Shown here piece after piece: positions 54,042 through 63,890 of a stretch of DNA of 64,000 nt (position 1 is its first letter; every line of letters begins with the position of its first letter). Under the pieces are notes generated by a model. It ran no database searches. It was not told the DNA's origin and saw nothing but the letters and a program-made list of their open reading frames with translations. The stretch covers positions 1-64,000 of the forward strand of contig NZ_JALHAP010000076.1 in assembly GCF_025215095.1 (NCBI RefSeq), given 5' to 3'. Both the position numbers and the translations under genes were made by a program. Source of the DNA: Dryocola boscaweniae. GTDB lineage: Bacteria > Pseudomonadota > Gammaproteobacteria > Enterobacterales > Enterobacteriaceae.

Positions 54042-54113
54042 CGTCGGGTGATGGCTCACGCCTTACCCGACCTACGGTTATGTAAGGTGGATGGCGCTTG
54101 CGCCATCCACCTT
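54042..54113. repeat. REP/BIME-like palindromic repeat between convergent sugar operons
   Basis: The first palindrome is GTCGGGT/ACCCGAC (54043-54070). The second is AAGGTGGATGGCG-CTTG-CGCCATCCACCTT (54084-54112), followed by TT. The core is that of the copies at 23427 and 30369. It could end transcription from both sides. Confidence 0.78.
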
Positions 54114-54117
54114 TTCA

Positions 54118-54900
54118 TTAAGGATGAAAATTCACCCATTTCTGCGCGGCAGTTCCCGGTTTTGAAATAAACTGAAAGCGTGCCGGATCGTCAATAAACT
54201 GCTGATACAGCGGCTCATCGGTAATACCAAACTCACTGTACTGCCGCGGCGAAGCCACCTGTAATCTTCCTGGCATATAACGCCGGTTATGCTGCCAGGC
54301 GATATGCTCATCCTGCAATAGCGGATACCAGGCCAGCCCTTTATATGCCCGCACCGCATCGTATTCAAACCCGTATTCCCTGTCGCACCAGGCACCAAAG
54401 GTCAGCGGCTCTTCTGGTGAAGCAGAGATAGTGGCATGCGCCCAGCCCGGCGGCACCAGCACTTTTTCTCCAGGTCCCGCGCAGACGGCAAAACAGCGCC
54501 CCGGATCGTCGGCGACGTATTCCTGCATATAGATAATCGCTTTGCCCTGCCAGATTTCGTAAAGCTCCGGCGGCGACCAGCCGCTATGCGCGCTGATGCG
54601 ATGGATGTGGCCCTGGCTACGGATGGGCTCATCGCCCAGCCGCCCGCTTGCGTAAGTCACTACACCAAACAGCAGCATGCGCTTTTTGAGCTCTTCACGA
54701 TCTTTAAGGCGGGCGACGTCCATCGCGATGGCATAAACATCCTCAGGACCAGCGCACCGGGGATCGCGCAGCGAGGCCCGGATCTGATCGAGCTTACGGA
54801 TCTCCGGCAGCGGACCCATCACCTCTTCGCCATAGCTGAATCCCATCGGCGAATGATGGATTGTCATATCAAGGCCAAAATCAAAGCGCTGCTCAGCCAT
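54118..54900 (-). CDS. Cupin-type glucose-6-phosphate isomerase family protein (copy 1)
   Basis: The start at 54900 (MAEQRFDFGLDMTIHHSP) behind GAGAGG gives 260 residues. The central domain has the archaeal-type (cupin) phosphoglucose isomerase pattern: SQGHIHRI (His-x-His metal ligands), ELYEIWQGKAII (Glu) and VPPGWAHATIS (His). This family isomerises aldose and ketose phosphates using a divalent metal and is unrelated to the normal Pgi. It extends about 60-70 residues beyond the cupin at the C-terminus. It overlaps copy 2 by 8 nt. Probably it acts on the PTS product; the substrate is unknown. Confidence 0.8.
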   Translation of the reverse strand: MAEQRFDFGLDMTIHHSPMGFSYGEEVMGPLPEIRKLDQIRASLRDPRCAGPEDVYAIAMDVARLKDREELKKRMLLFGVVTYASGRLGDEPIRSQGHIHRISAHSGWSPPELYEIWQGKAIIYMQEYVADDPGRCFAVCAGPGEKVLVPPGWAHATISASPEEPLTFGAWCDREYGFEYDAVRAYKGLAWYPLLQDEHIAWQHNRRYMPGRLQVASPRQYSEFGITDEPLYQQFIDDPARFQFISKPGTAAQKWVNFHP

Positions 54901-55456
54901 TTTGCACCTCTCTGACCTGAACTTTGCCGCCGCGCTCAACCACTCTTAACGCAAAACCCTGCGTCAGCGACGCATAATCGTGCCCGGCAATGCTCGGCCA
55001 GACGGCCAGCGCAGAGAGAATTTCGTTTCCGGTATTAATAAGACGATGAGCGCTAAAGCCTGGAATAATATGGACAGAGCCCGGCGACACCCGCTCCAGA
55101 CGAGCGTCGCCCTTCTCATCTTGCAGCAACAGCAGGCCGGCGCCTTTTAACCCAAAGTAAACTTCCCCCTGCTCCCGACGCTGATGGAAATGCCCTCGGG
55201 TCATATAAAACTCATCGCCCACCCGTCCCGGCTGTAAATGCGTAACCCCGGCATACAGCTCTCCTTCACCCTGTGGGGAGCGCAGCATTTCAACTTCATA
55301 AATTGGGGTTTCAGGCGAGATTGCCTGCCATGAATCACCATCGTGAAACACGCCGCGTAGATCTCCACTGCGCGTCACTTTTTTAATTACGTTTTCAGCC
55401 GAAAACTGACCGTTCAGGAACGCCACGCTCGGCGGCGTGCTAACAGATATGCTCAT
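54893..55456 (-). CDS. Cupin-type glucose-6-phosphate isomerase family protein (copy 2)
   Basis: The start at 55456 (MSISVSTPPSVAFLNGQF) behind GGAGAAAATTA gives 187 residues, close to the size of single-domain archaeal phosphoglucose isomerases. Metal ligands are in EFYMTRGHFHQRREQGEVYFGL (residues in about 86-107) and IPGFSAHRLINTG. It is only distantly similar to the product of the downstream, overlapping gene, so the pair is not a recent duplication. An operator palindrome lies 44 bp upstream of the start. Role: isomerase for the imported sugar phosphate, inferred. Confidence 0.8.
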   Translation of the reverse strand: MSISVSTPPSVAFLNGQFSAENVIKKVTRSGDLRGVFHDGDSWQAISPETPIYEVEMLRSPQGEGELYAGVTHLQPGRVGDEFYMTRGHFHQRREQGEVYFGLKGAGLLLLQDEKGDARLERVSPGSVHIIPGFSAHRLINTGNEILSALAVWPSIAGHDYASLTQGFALRVVERGGKVQVREVQNG

Positions 55457-55499
55457 TAATTTTCTCCGGCCCAAGGAGAACAGCACGGCAAGGATAGCA

Positions 55500-55515
55500 G
55501 ATTAATCGATTAACC
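55500..55515. promoter_or_regulatory. Operator-like palindrome 3 (cupin isomerase operon)
   Basis: GATTAATCGATTAACC is the exact reverse complement of palindrome 2 at 49689, almost 6 kb away. It lies 44 bp upstream of the cupin copy 2 start codon, in a position fit to cover its promoter. Confidence 0.8.
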
Positions 55516-55567
55516 TCAGATCGGGCCTGCTGCTTTGCAATCGCAATCACACTCTCTGTGCCTGCGA

Positions 55568-56197
55568 TTATTTAATAGCGTAATTGACGATTAGCTGGCC
55601 TTTTTTCACTTTGATGCCGGTAATATCAAGGGAGCCAATCTCAGACAGCGAGCTGACGTGCGTACCGCCACACATGTAGGCAGACAGCTCGCCAAACCGT
55701 ACTTTGCGCCGACCCTCTTCAAATTCAATATGGCGAACCAACCTGTCCGTTTGCCAGCGTTCGATTTTTTCCGTTAACGCAGCGGCATCGGGTACCGCGG
55801 CGTATTCCCCGGCGGCAAAGACGATCCGCCCTTCGCCCGGCCAGTGGTGCGCCTTAACCGGCTGCCAGCCGTATTGTTCCCCGGCATAGCCAATCAGATG
55901 CCCGGCGGAATGCCAGCGGGAATGCAGCATGCGGGTCGCCGCGTTCACTAGCACATCCACTTCACCTGATTCCAGCGGCTGCGGCAAAATATGCACCACG
56001 CTTTCGCCGCGTTGTACTACCTCCTCAACGGGTACGCCAGCAATCCAGCCTTTATCTGCCGGTTGTCCTCCCCCCTGCGGATGGAATAATGTTTTGTCCA
56101 GCTCAACCGCATGGCGTCCGTCTGGCTCGGCTATACAGCACGTCACCCGCGCGTGCCCTTCTGTTTCATCGCTTGTGTAATAAAGGCGTTCAGTCAT
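55568..56197 (-). CDS. Alanyl-tRNA editing protein (AlaX-type)
   Basis: The 209-residue protein is a free-standing editing domain that hydrolyses Ser-tRNA(Ala) or Gly-tRNA(Ala). Zinc ligands are intact: HSAGH (His96, His100) and CGGTH (Cys176, His180). An N-terminal TFHPQGGGQP-like segment (LFHPQGGGQPADKG) matches the AlaRS editing family. It is divergent from a LysR-type gene 91 bp away, which may regulate it. E. coli K-12 has no such gene at this place. Confidence 0.88.
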   Translation of the reverse strand: MTERLYYTSDETEGHARVTCCIAEPDGRHAVELDKTLFHPQGGGQPADKGWIAGVPVEEVVQRGESVVHILPQPLESGEVDVLVNAATRMLHSRWHSAGHLIGYAGEQYGWQPVKAHHWPGEGRIVFAAGEYAAVPDAAALTEKIERWQTDRLVRHIEFEEGRRKVRFGELSAYMCGGTHVSSLSEIGSLDITGIKVKKGQLIVNYAIK

Positions 56198-56288
56198 TGT
56201 GTCCTCCTCATGATAAGGAGAGTATATTGTGATTATTTACAGAGATAATCCGCCTGATAATCAATGCACTTTTGCCTGGTAAGCACAA

Positions 56289-57203
56289 ATGAATTCTACG
56301 CTGCTCCCCGACCTCGCCACTTTCGTTTTGATTGTTGAACACGGCAGCTTTTCCGCTGCCGCCCGCACATCCGGCGCGACGCCCTCCGCCATCAGCCGCA
56401 GCGTATCGCGGCTTGAGCGCGAAATGGGGGCTAAGCTTCTGCACCGAACAACGCGTAAGCTTGCGCTGAGCGAAACGGGAAAAACGGTTTATGAGCACGC
56501 GCTCGATATGCTGGAAGCCGCCAGGCAGGCGGTGGACTCCGGCAGCAGCCTGCAAACCGTCGCCCAGGGCAGGCTGACGCTCAGCGTCCCAAAAGCGGTT
56601 GGCCGGTTCGTTATCCATCCGCTTATGCCTGAATTTCTGGCGCGCAATCCGCAGGTGGATGTTTGCCTGCGTCTGGAAGATCGCTATATGGATTTGATTG
56701 ATGACGGCGTGGATCTGGCGCTGCGTATCACCAATACTCCTTCGCCAGGGCTCTACGGCAAGCCGCTGATGCCCGTCACGCATATTATCTGCGCAACGCC
56801 AGAATATATAGAACGGCATGGCACGCCGAAAGAGCCACGGGATTTACGCGCGCATAGCTGTATCAGCCTGGGCGAAACGCCTGCCGACTCGCGCTGGAAA
56901 TTCTGTCAGCAAGGTAAAACGGAAACTATTCAGACACATGGCCGGTATGCGGCAAACCATACCGGCGTGCGGCTGGATGTGGTAAAACGCCATCTCGGTA
57001 TCGGCAGCCTGCCGCTATTCACCGCCCGCGAAGCGCTGGAGACGGGCGAGATCGTTCAGGTATTACCCGAATGGGAGTTTATCAGCACCTACTCCGGCGA
57101 GCTGTGGCTGCTGTGGACGCGTAATAAACATATGCCCGCCCGCATGCGGGTGATGATTAATTATCTCAGCGAGAAAATGACCGCGTTGCCCGCCGGTTCT
57201 TAA
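56289..57203 (+). CDS. LysR-type transcriptional regulator
   Basis: The 304-residue protein has an N-terminal winged HTH (about residues 5-65, [21 protein letters not shown]) and a substrate-binding domain (about 90-295). It resembles the DsdC/AaeR-type broad group of LysR regulators, but I cannot assign a function. It is divergent from the alanyl-tRNA editing gene, so that gene is the best candidate target. It ends in a 4-bp convergent overlap with rihC. Confidence 0.88.
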   Translation: MNSTLLPDLATFVLIVEHGSFSAAARTSGATPSAISRSVSRLEREMGAKLLHRTTRKLALSETGKTVYEHALDMLEAARQAVDSGSSLQTVAQGRLTLSVPKAVGRFVIHPLMPEFLARNPQVDVCLRLEDRYMDLIDDGVDLALRITNTPSPGLYGKPLMPVTHIICATPEYIERHGTPKEPRDLRAHSCISLGETPADSRWKFCQQGKTETIQTHGRYAANHTGVRLDVVKRHLGIGSLPLFTAREALETGEIVQVLPEWEFISTYSGELWLLWTRNKHMPARMRVMINYLSEKMTALPAGS

Positions 57204-58117
57204 GGAGCCAGCGCCAGCACGTCGGCGACCCATTGTTGAAAGCCCGGAACATCAATATCCAGCGCCACCTGGGTATTAGCCGCCCGGCCCAGCCTTCCTT
57301 CAATATCCACCACCGTGGTCCCGGAGGTATAAGTCCCCTGAGTCTCCACCGCCACAAAGCAGGGTTGAGTGGTAAAGAGTTCAGGTTTTACAAGCCAGGC
57401 AATCGCGCACAGGTCATGCATTCGCAGACCGGTTGTCATGCTGCCGCTGCGATAATGGCTGAATAATGCATGAAGCATTTTCCCGGTTTGATTTTTCAGC
57501 GGAAGTTGCTGCAAATACTGCGGGCTAAGCATCGCTCGGTTGGTGACGTCCAGCCCGCACATGACGATTTCCAGCCCGCTTTCAAAAACGCGTGCCGCCG
57601 CCTCAGGATCGATCGCAATATTAAATTCGGCGTTTGGGGTGAAGTTGCCCCGTCCGGCAGAGCCGCCCATCATTACCAGTCTTTTTATTTTATTCCTGCT
57701 GTCCGGATATTGCGTTAACAGCAGCGCGATGTTGGTCAGCGGGCCGATGGTGACCAGCGTAACGGGGTCGGCGTTGCTGCTAAGGTATTGATAAATCGCT
57801 TCGAAAGCGGGCACCGCGAGCGGTTTACGCGAATGCTCAACGAAAGCGTAGCCTTCCATCCCGGACTCGCCGTGAACATAAGCGGCATCGCGCAGCTTAC
57901 GCACCAGCGGCGTGGCGGCGCCTTGTGCAACGGGGATATTTTTCTGCCAGAAATGCATGAGCTGCAGCGCATTACGCGTGGTTTTTTCTACCGAAACATT
58001 GCCGGCAACGGTGGTGATTAGCTTCAAATCAAGCTGCGGCGCAAAAAGCGCGGCGGCAATCGCCACCGCGTCGTCGATACCGGGATCGGTATCAAGAATG
58101 ACTGGGGTTCTGCTCAT
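57200..58117 (-). CDS. rihC: Ribonucleoside hydrolase RihC
   Basis: The 305-residue hydrolase (304 in E. coli) splits purine and pyrimidine ribonucleosides to base and ribose. The calcium-binding signature [12 protein letters not shown] is at the N-terminus, and [20 protein letters not shown] and [13 protein letters not shown] follow; the active-site HDLCAIAWL lies near residue 235. I chose ATG 58117 ([13 protein letters not shown]), which has GGAG 7-8 nt upstream, over an ATG four codons earlier. Confidence 0.96.
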   Translation of the reverse strand: MSRTPVILDTDPGIDDAVAIAAALFAPQLDLKLITTVAGNVSVEKTTRNALQLMHFWQKNIPVAQGAATPLVRKLRDAAYVHGESGMEGYAFVEHSRKPLAVPAFEAIYQYLSSNADPVTLVTIGPLTNIALLLTQYPDSRNKIKRLVMMGGSAGRGNFTPNAEFNIAIDPEAAARVFESGLEIVMCGLDVTNRAMLSPQYLQQLPLKNQTGKMLHALFSHYRSGSMTTGLRMHDLCAIAWLVKPELFTTQPCFVAVETQGTYTSGTTVVDIEGRLGRAANTQVALDIDVPGFQQWVADVLALAP

Positions 58118-58128
58118 GCTTTTCTCCA

Positions 58129-58163
58129 TAAAAAAATGCCAGACGGTTTAACCCGGCTGGCAT
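58129..58163 (-). terminator. ispH operon terminator
   Basis: ATGCCAGCCGG-GTTAAA-CCGTCTGGCAT (one mismatch) followed by TTTTTTT on the minus strand, between ispH and rihC. Confidence 0.88.
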
Positions 58164-58189
58164 CTTCTCATTTTCGTTAACGGCTTGCG

Positions 58190-59140
58190 TTACTCTACTT
58201 CACGAACATCCATACGCAGCTCGCGCGGCACTTCAAAGACGATGTTTTCTTCGCGTCCTGTCAGTTCACGGGTTTCGCTACCGCCCAGCTCGCGCAGACG
58301 GGCAAGCACGTTTTGCACCAGGATATCAGGTGCGGACGCTCCGGCCGTGACGCCAACGCATTTCGCTTCTTTTACCCAACCTTCCTGGATATCCCCGGCG
58401 TCATCAATCAGATAGGCCGATTTACCCATACGTTGTGCAAGTTCAGCCAGGCGATTGGAGTTGGACGAGTTTTTCGACCCAACGACCAGCACCACGTCCG
58501 CCTCATCAGCCAGCGCGCGCACGGCTTCCTGACGGTTGGTGGTGGCGTAACAAATGTCGTCTTTGCGCGGACCAATGATTTTCGGAAAGCGATTACGCAG
58601 CGCGTCAATCACATCGGAAGTGTCATCAACAGAGAGCGTGGTCTGCGTCATAAACGAAAGCCTGGATTCGTCTTTCACATCCAGCTTGCTGACGTCTTCC
58701 GGCGATTCAACCAGGTACATTCCCCCTTTCGGGTTGCTGTACTGGCCCATAGTGCCTTCCACTTCCGGGTGGCCTGCGTGACCAATCAGAATGGACTCTT
58801 CACCACGGCGGCTTGCGCGCGCCACTTCCATATGCACTTTGGTCACCAGCGGGCAAGTCGCATCAAAGACCGTTAAATCACGGCCTTTTGCTTCGTTGCG
58901 CACCGCCTGGGAAACGCCATGCGCTGAGAAAATCAGAATCGCGCCGTCCGGCACTTCGCTGATTTGCTCAATGAAAATCGCGCCGCGTTCGCGCAGACTG
59001 TCTACCACATAGCGGTTATGCACCACCTCGTGACGGACATAAATTGGCGCGCCGTATATAGCCAGCGCGTTTTCCACAATGCTGATAGCGCGGTCGACCC
59101 CGGCACAAAAGCCGCGTGGGTTAGCCAACAGGATCTGCAT
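58190..59140 (-). CDS. ispH: 4-hydroxy-3-methylbut-2-enyl diphosphate reductase
   Basis: The 316-residue enzyme (E. coli length) is the last step of the MEP isoprenoid pathway, giving IPP and DMAPP. The three cysteines of the Fe-S cluster are in [10 protein letters not shown] (Cys12), [11 protein letters not shown] (about 96) and [10 protein letters not shown] (about 197). Its start lies 20 nt inside the fkpB 3' end. Confidence 0.98.
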   Translation of the reverse strand: MQILLANPRGFCAGVDRAISIVENALAIYGAPIYVRHEVVHNRYVVDSLRERGAIFIEQISEVPDGAILIFSAHGVSQAVRNEAKGRDLTVFDATCPLVTKVHMEVARASRRGEESILIGHAGHPEVEGTMGQYSNPKGGMYLVESPEDVSKLDVKDESRLSFMTQTTLSVDDTSDVIDALRNRFPKIIGPRKDDICYATTNRQEAVRALADEADVVLVVGSKNSSNSNRLAELAQRMGKSAYLIDDAGDIQEGWVKEAKCVGVTAGASAPDILVQNVLARLRELGGSETRELTGREENIVFEVPRELRMDVREVE

Positions 59141-59591
59141 TCAACGCCTCCAGTACCGGGTTAACTTCCAGTACTTCGATATCAAAATGAATGGTTTGCC
59201 CGGCGAGCGGGTGATTAAAGTCAACGGTGATGGAATCCCCGTTTACTTCACGCACGACGCCCGGCATCTCGCTGCCATCCAAAGCGGTGAAAAGCATAAT
59301 CGCGCCCGGTTCAGGCTCGCCCGCGTCGACGAACTCACGACGAGAGAAATACTGGATCATATCCGGGCTTGGGATCCCAAACGCTGATTCAGGCGCCAGC
59401 GAAAAGGCCTTCTTATCGCCAGCTTTTAACCCCACAAGCCGATCTTCCAGGCCCGGCGACAGCGTTTCATCGCCAAGCGTGAAGAGCGCCGGTTTACCGT
59501 TATTACGGGTGGACTCAGCGGTGGAACCATCTTCGAGTTTCAGCGTGAAATGCACCAGGACTCTGCTGTTGGCCTGTATAGATTCAGCCAT
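59121..59591 (-). CDS. fkpB: FKBP-type peptidyl-prolyl isomerase (SlpA)
   Basis: The 156-residue cytoplasmic FKBP (149 in E. coli) has the family segments [18 protein letters not shown] and [19 protein letters not shown] with an inserted-in-flap domain between. The C-terminal NADPVG tail makes it seven residues longer than E. coli FkpB and produces a 20-nt overlap with ispH, whereas the two genes do not overlap in K-12. It belongs to the ribF-ileS-lspA-fkpB-ispH operon. Confidence 0.96.
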   Translation of the reverse strand: MAESIQANSRVLVHFTLKLEDGSTAESTRNNGKPALFTLGDETLSPGLEDRLVGLKAGDKKAFSLAPESAFGIPSPDMIQYFSRREFVDAGEPEPGAIMLFTALDGSEMPGVVREVNGDSITVDFNHPLAGQTIHFDIEVLEVNPVLEALNADPVG

Positions 59592-59594
59592 TAT

Positions 59595-60101
59595 TTACCC
59601 TTTTTGCTTTGCGGGCTTGTCGGAGGAAACAAAGAATCCCTCCAGCACAATCAGCGCCGCGCCGATACAAATTGCCGTATCGGCCAGATTGAAGGTGGCA
59701 AAGTGCCAGTCGCCGACATAGAAATCGATCATATCAACGACAAAACCGTGCCATAGCCTGTCAAACAAATTACCCAGCGCGCCGCCAATAATTAAAGCAT
59801 AGGCGATATTATTGAGCTTCTGGCTTGCTTTGGCGCGATACATCAGCACCGCCAGCACTACGCAGATACCAATAGCGATACCCGCGAAGAACCAGCGCTG
59901 CCAGCCGCCTTTGTCGGCCAGGAAGCTAAACGCCGCGCCGTAGTTACGGGCGTAGTGCAGGTTCAGCGACGGGAACAGCGATACGGTATCCCCCAGCATA
60001 AAATGCTGGAGGATAAGGTACTTGCTGCCAAGGTCGATGATTAATACCACGACCACCAGCCACAGCCAGCGCAAGCCGGTAGAAAGAATCGGTTTACTCA
60101 T
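59595..60101 (-). CDS. lspA: Lipoprotein signal peptidase II
   Basis: The 168-residue inner-membrane aspartyl protease (164 in E. coli) removes signal peptides from diacylated prolipoproteins. Four helices are visible. The two catalytic aspartates fall in [17 protein letters not shown] and the preceding conserved segment is IIGGALGN. The start overlaps the ileS stop by one base. Confidence 0.98.
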   Translation of the reverse strand: MSKPILSTGLRWLWLVVVVLIIDLGSKYLILQHFMLGDTVSLFPSLNLHYARNYGAAFSFLADKGGWQRWFFAGIAIGICVVLAVLMYRAKASQKLNNIAYALIIGGALGNLFDRLWHGFVVDMIDFYVGDWHFATFNLADTAICIGAALIVLEGFFVSSDKPAKQKG

Positions 60102-62917
60102 CAGGCAAATTTACGCTTTTCGCCGTCGCCGGCTACGTTGACTACACAGCGGCCGCAGAGCTCTGCATGTTCCGCTACCTGACCGACGTCTTTGGTGTAA
60201 TGCCAGCAACGCGGGCATTTTTCACCGTCGGCTTTGCGCAAGGCGATTTTCAGGCCTTTAACGATTTCACTTGGCTGAGCGTCTTCCGTCGCCTGCGCAT
60301 AATCCGCAACTTCGGCTTCAGAGGTCAACAGGACGAATCGTAATTCTTCGCCGAGGCTGTTTAGCTTCGCGGCCAGTTCGCTATCCGCGTACAGCGTCAC
60401 TGCAGCTTCCAGAGAACCGCCAACACGCTTATCAGCTCGCGCCTGTTCGATGACTTTGTTTACTTCGCCACGTACGGTCAGCAAGGTATCCCAGTATTCA
60501 TTGTTCATCGCTTCGCTATCAGCAAGTCCAAACAGACCTTCGTACCACTCGCCGGTAAAGACGTATTGCTCGCGTTTACCCGGCAGATAACCCCAGATTT
60601 CATCCGCGGTGAAGGACATGATCGGCGCCATCCAGCGAACCAGCGCTTCTGCGATATGGAACAGCGCGGTCTGGCAGCTACGACGCGCGACGCTGTCCGC
60701 TTTCGCGGTGTACTGGCGGTCTTTGATAATGTCGAGGTAGAACGAGCCCATTTCTACGGAGCAGAAGCGCATCAGGCGCTGGACTACTTCGTGGAAATCA
60801 TAGCTCTCATAGGAAGCCAGGATATCCGCCTGCGCTTCTTGCGCGCAGCCAACGGCCCAACGATCCAGGGTCACCATCTCTTCCGGTTTCACCATGTCTG
60901 TTTGCGGATTAAACCCGTTCAGGTTCGCCAGCAGGAAACGCGCGGTGTTACGGATACGGCGATAAGAATCAGCGGCGCGCTTGAGGATTTCGTCGGAAAC
61001 CGCCATTTCGCCGGTGTAATCGGTGGAAGCGACCCACAGACGCAGGATATCCGCGCCCAGTTTGTTCATGACATCCTGCGGGGAAACGGTATTACCGATG
61101 GATTTGGACATTTTGCGGCCCTGACCATCGACGGTAAAGCCGTGGGTCAGTACCTGGCGGTAAGGCGCTTTGCCTTTCATCGCCGTAGAAATCATCAGAG
61201 AAGACATGAACCAGCCGCGATGCTGATCCGACCCTTCAAGATACATATCTGCCGCATGGCCGCCAAACTCCGGGCGAACGTCGACTACGGATGAGTGCGT
61301 TGAACCGGAGTCGAACCACACGTCCAGCGTATCCGGCACCTTCGTGTAGTTGTCGGCGTCGTCACCCATGATGTCGCGCGGGTCGAGATCCCACCACGCC
61401 TGGATGCCGTCTTGTTCTACGCGCTTAGCAACTTCTTCCATCAGCTCCAGCGTACGCGGATGCAGCTCTTCTGTCTCTTTATGCACGAACAGAGACATCG
61501 GCACGCCCCAGGTGCGCTGACGAGAAATACACCAGTCCGGACGGTTAGCCACCATGGATTCGATACGCGCCTGGCCCCAATCAGGGATCCACTGCACGCT
61601 TTTGATCTCTTTTAAAGACTGCTCGCGCAGGCCTTTTTGATCCATGCTGATGAACCACTGAGGAGTGGCGCGGAAAATGATCGGCGTTTTGTGGCGCCAG
61701 CAGTGCGGATAGCTGTGCAGCAGCTTTTCAACGTGCAGCAGAACGCCTTTATCGCGCAGGATGTTAACGATCAGATCGTTGGCTTTGAAGACCTGAACGC
61801 CGTCCAGACCTTCATAGGTGCCAGGCAGATAGCAGCCGTCCGGCCCCACCGGGTTAGCGATTTCCAGACCGTATTTCTGGCTGATAACGAAGTCGTCCGG
61901 ACCATGGCCACCAGCGGTATGTACCGCGCCAGTACCGGCATCCAGAGTAACGTGCTCGCCCAGAATTGCCGGCACGTCGAAATCCAGGAACGGATGTTTA
62001 AAGCGCATCAACTCCAGGTCGGCGCCCTTCGCGGTGCCCAGAACCTGCCAGTCATCGATAGCCGCGCTCTTCATTACGCTTTCGAGCAGATCTTTCGCCA
62101 CGATCAGCGCCTGGCCCGCAACCTGCGCCAGCACATACTCGAATTCAGCATTCAGGGAAACGGCACGGTTAGCCGGCAGCGTCCACGGAGTGGTGGTCCA
62201 GATAACCATCGAAACCGGGCCGTTAACCTGCGTTGCGCCAAATTTGGCTTTCACCGCATCGGCATCAACGGCCTGGAAGTTAACGAAGATGGATGGAGAA
62301 GTTTTGTCGTAGTACTCCACTTCCGCTTCAGCCAGCGCTGAACGGCAGTCGACGCACCAGTGCACCGGCTTAGCCCCTTTATGCAGGTGGCCGTTACCGA
62401 TGATTTTCCCGAGCGCACGGATAATGTTCGCTTCGGTGTTGAAATCCATGGTCAGGTACGGACGTGACCAGTCCCCCAGCACGCCCAGACGGATGAAGTC
62501 CGCGCGCTGTCCGTCAACCTGCTCTGCCGCGTATTTACGGCATTCCGCGCGGAACTCCGCAGCGGTGACTTTCTCGCCAGGCTTGCCGATTAGCTGTTCT
62601 ACTTTCAGCTCGATTGGCAGGCCGTGGCAGTCCCAACCCGGAACATAAGGAGAATCAAAACCGGAAAGCCCTTTGGACTTCACGATAATGTCTTTCAGAA
62701 TCTTGTTAACCGAGTGACCAATATGAATGCTGCCGTTCGCGTAGGGAGGGCCATCATGCAGAATGAAGGATTTTTTGCCTTTTTTTGCATTGCGGATGAT
62801 GCCGTACAGGTCATCACCGTTCCAGCGCGCCAGCATGCCCGGTTCGCGTTTGGCGAGATCGCCACGCATCGGGAACCCTGTTTCCGGCAAGTTCAGGGTA
62901 GATTTAAAGTCACTCAT
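60101..62917 (-). CDS. ileS: Isoleucyl-tRNA synthetase
   Basis: The 938-residue class I synthetase has exactly the E. coli length. Motifs: HIGH in [16 protein letters not shown] (about 58-73), the CP1 editing domain with [19 protein letters not shown] in [10 protein letters not shown] (about 600) and a C-terminal zinc finger (CPRCWHYT and CGRCVVNV). It is the housekeeping, mupirocin-sensitive bacterial type. It is cotranscribed with lspA (1-base overlap) and lies 40 nt after ribF. Confidence 0.98.
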   Translation of the reverse strand: MSDFKSTLNLPETGFPMRGDLAKREPGMLARWNGDDLYGIIRNAKKGKKSFILHDGPPYANGSIHIGHSVNKILKDIIVKSKGLSGFDSPYVPGWDCHGLPIELKVEQLIGKPGEKVTAAEFRAECRKYAAEQVDGQRADFIRLGVLGDWSRPYLTMDFNTEANIIRALGKIIGNGHLHKGAKPVHWCVDCRSALAEAEVEYYDKTSPSIFVNFQAVDADAVKAKFGATQVNGPVSMVIWTTTPWTLPANRAVSLNAEFEYVLAQVAGQALIVAKDLLESVMKSAAIDDWQVLGTAKGADLELMRFKHPFLDFDVPAILGEHVTLDAGTGAVHTAGGHGPDDFVISQKYGLEIANPVGPDGCYLPGTYEGLDGVQVFKANDLIVNILRDKGVLLHVEKLLHSYPHCWRHKTPIIFRATPQWFISMDQKGLREQSLKEIKSVQWIPDWGQARIESMVANRPDWCISRQRTWGVPMSLFVHKETEELHPRTLELMEEVAKRVEQDGIQAWWDLDPRDIMGDDADNYTKVPDTLDVWFDSGSTHSSVVDVRPEFGGHAADMYLEGSDQHRGWFMSSLMISTAMKGKAPYRQVLTHGFTVDGQGRKMSKSIGNTVSPQDVMNKLGADILRLWVASTDYTGEMAVSDEILKRAADSYRRIRNTARFLLANLNGFNPQTDMVKPEEMVTLDRWAVGCAQEAQADILASYESYDFHEVVQRLMRFCSVEMGSFYLDIIKDRQYTAKADSVARRSCQTALFHIAEALVRWMAPIMSFTADEIWGYLPGKREQYVFTGEWYEGLFGLADSEAMNNEYWDTLLTVRGEVNKVIEQARADKRVGGSLEAAVTLYADSELAAKLNSLGEELRFVLLTSEAEVADYAQATEDAQPSEIVKGLKIALRKADGEKCPRCWHYTKDVGQVAEHAELCGRCVVNVAGDGEKRKFA

Positions 62918-62957
62918 TAGATTCTCGGTTCCGTATTTCGGTTTGAGGAAAGTCTGC

Positions 62958-63890
62958 TCAGGCGTTTGACCCGAAAAACTCGCGGGCTGTTACCACGTCT
63001 TTTGCGATTTGCGCCTTGAGTTCATCAAGGGAGGCAAAACGCTGTTCATTGCGTATTTTTTTACGCAGCACCACATCTATATGGCGCCCATACAGGTCCA
63101 TTGCAACGTCGAGCAAATGGACTTCTAACTGCTGGCGCATCCCCGCAACCGTTGGACGAGTGCCGATGTTGGCTACGCCAGGAAGCAGCCTGTCGCCGAG
63201 GCCAGCTACTTCTACCGCGAAGACCCCTTTAACCGGGGAAACCTGACGACGCAGCGGTATATTCGCCGTCGGAAAGCCGATGGTGCGCCCCAGTTCATCA
63301 CCGTGAACGACACGTCCTGAGATGATAAACGGATGCCCTAGCAGGCTTTGGGCCTGCTCAAGGTTGTCATCAGCCAGCGCCTGGCGAACCGCCGTGCTGC
63401 TGATGCGCACGCCGCCTTCACAAAATGTCTGCGTGTTGGCGACTTCAAAGCCGTATTCCAGTCCAGCTTTCTGTAATAACAAGAAATCCCCCTGGCGACC
63501 AGCGCCAAAGCGGAAATCATCCCCGACGGCGAGAAACTTCACCCCGAGGCGGTCAACCAGCAGATCGCTGACGAAGTTTTGCGCCGTCAGCGCGGCAAAG
63601 CGCCGGTCGAACCGGACGCAAAGCACGTAATCCACGCCGCACTCGGCCAGATAACGCAGCTTCTCGCGCAGCCTTGTCAGGCGTGCGGGAGATTTACCGG
63701 CGGCAAAAAGCTCAAGCGGCTGGGGCTCGAAGATCATGACCATTACCGGAAGATTGCGCGCACGCCCTTGGGCACACAGCCCTTGTAGCAGAGACTTGTG
63801 GCCTCGATGCACGCCATCAAAATTACCAATGGTGAGGACACACCCGTGGTGATTCTGGCGCAAATTATGTATGCCGCGTATCAGCTTCAT
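62958..63890 (-). CDS. ribF: Bifunctional riboflavin kinase / FAD synthetase
   Basis: The 310-residue enzyme (313 in E. coli) phosphorylates riboflavin to FMN and adenylates FMN to FAD. The N-terminal nucleotidyltransferase domain has [16 protein letters not shown], and the C-terminal flavokinase domain (about 185-305) has [11 protein letters not shown] and the [11 protein letters not shown] segment. It is the first gene of the ispH-containing operon in this window. About 110 bp upstream to the window end show no further gene. Confidence 0.97.
   Translation of the reverse strand: MKLIRGIHNLRQNHHGCVLTIGNFDGVHRGHKSLLQGLCAQGRARNLPVMVMIFEPQPLELFAAGKSPARLTRLREKLRYLAECGVDYVLCVRFDRRFAALTAQNFVSDLLVDRLGVKFLAVGDDFRFGAGRQGDFLLLQKAGLEYGFEVANTQTFCEGGVRISSTAVRQALADDNLEQAQSLLGHPFIISGRVVHGDELGRTIGFPTANIPLRRQVSPVKGVFAVEVAGLGDRLLPGVANIGTRPTVAGMRQQLEVHLLDVAMDLYGRHIDVVLRKKIRNEQRFASLDELKAQIAKDVVTAREFFGSNA

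Noticed and set aside
60566..62341. Plus-strand frames of 242 and 234 codons inside ileS
   Set aside because: Antisense shadows of ileS; no protein family and no initiation signals.
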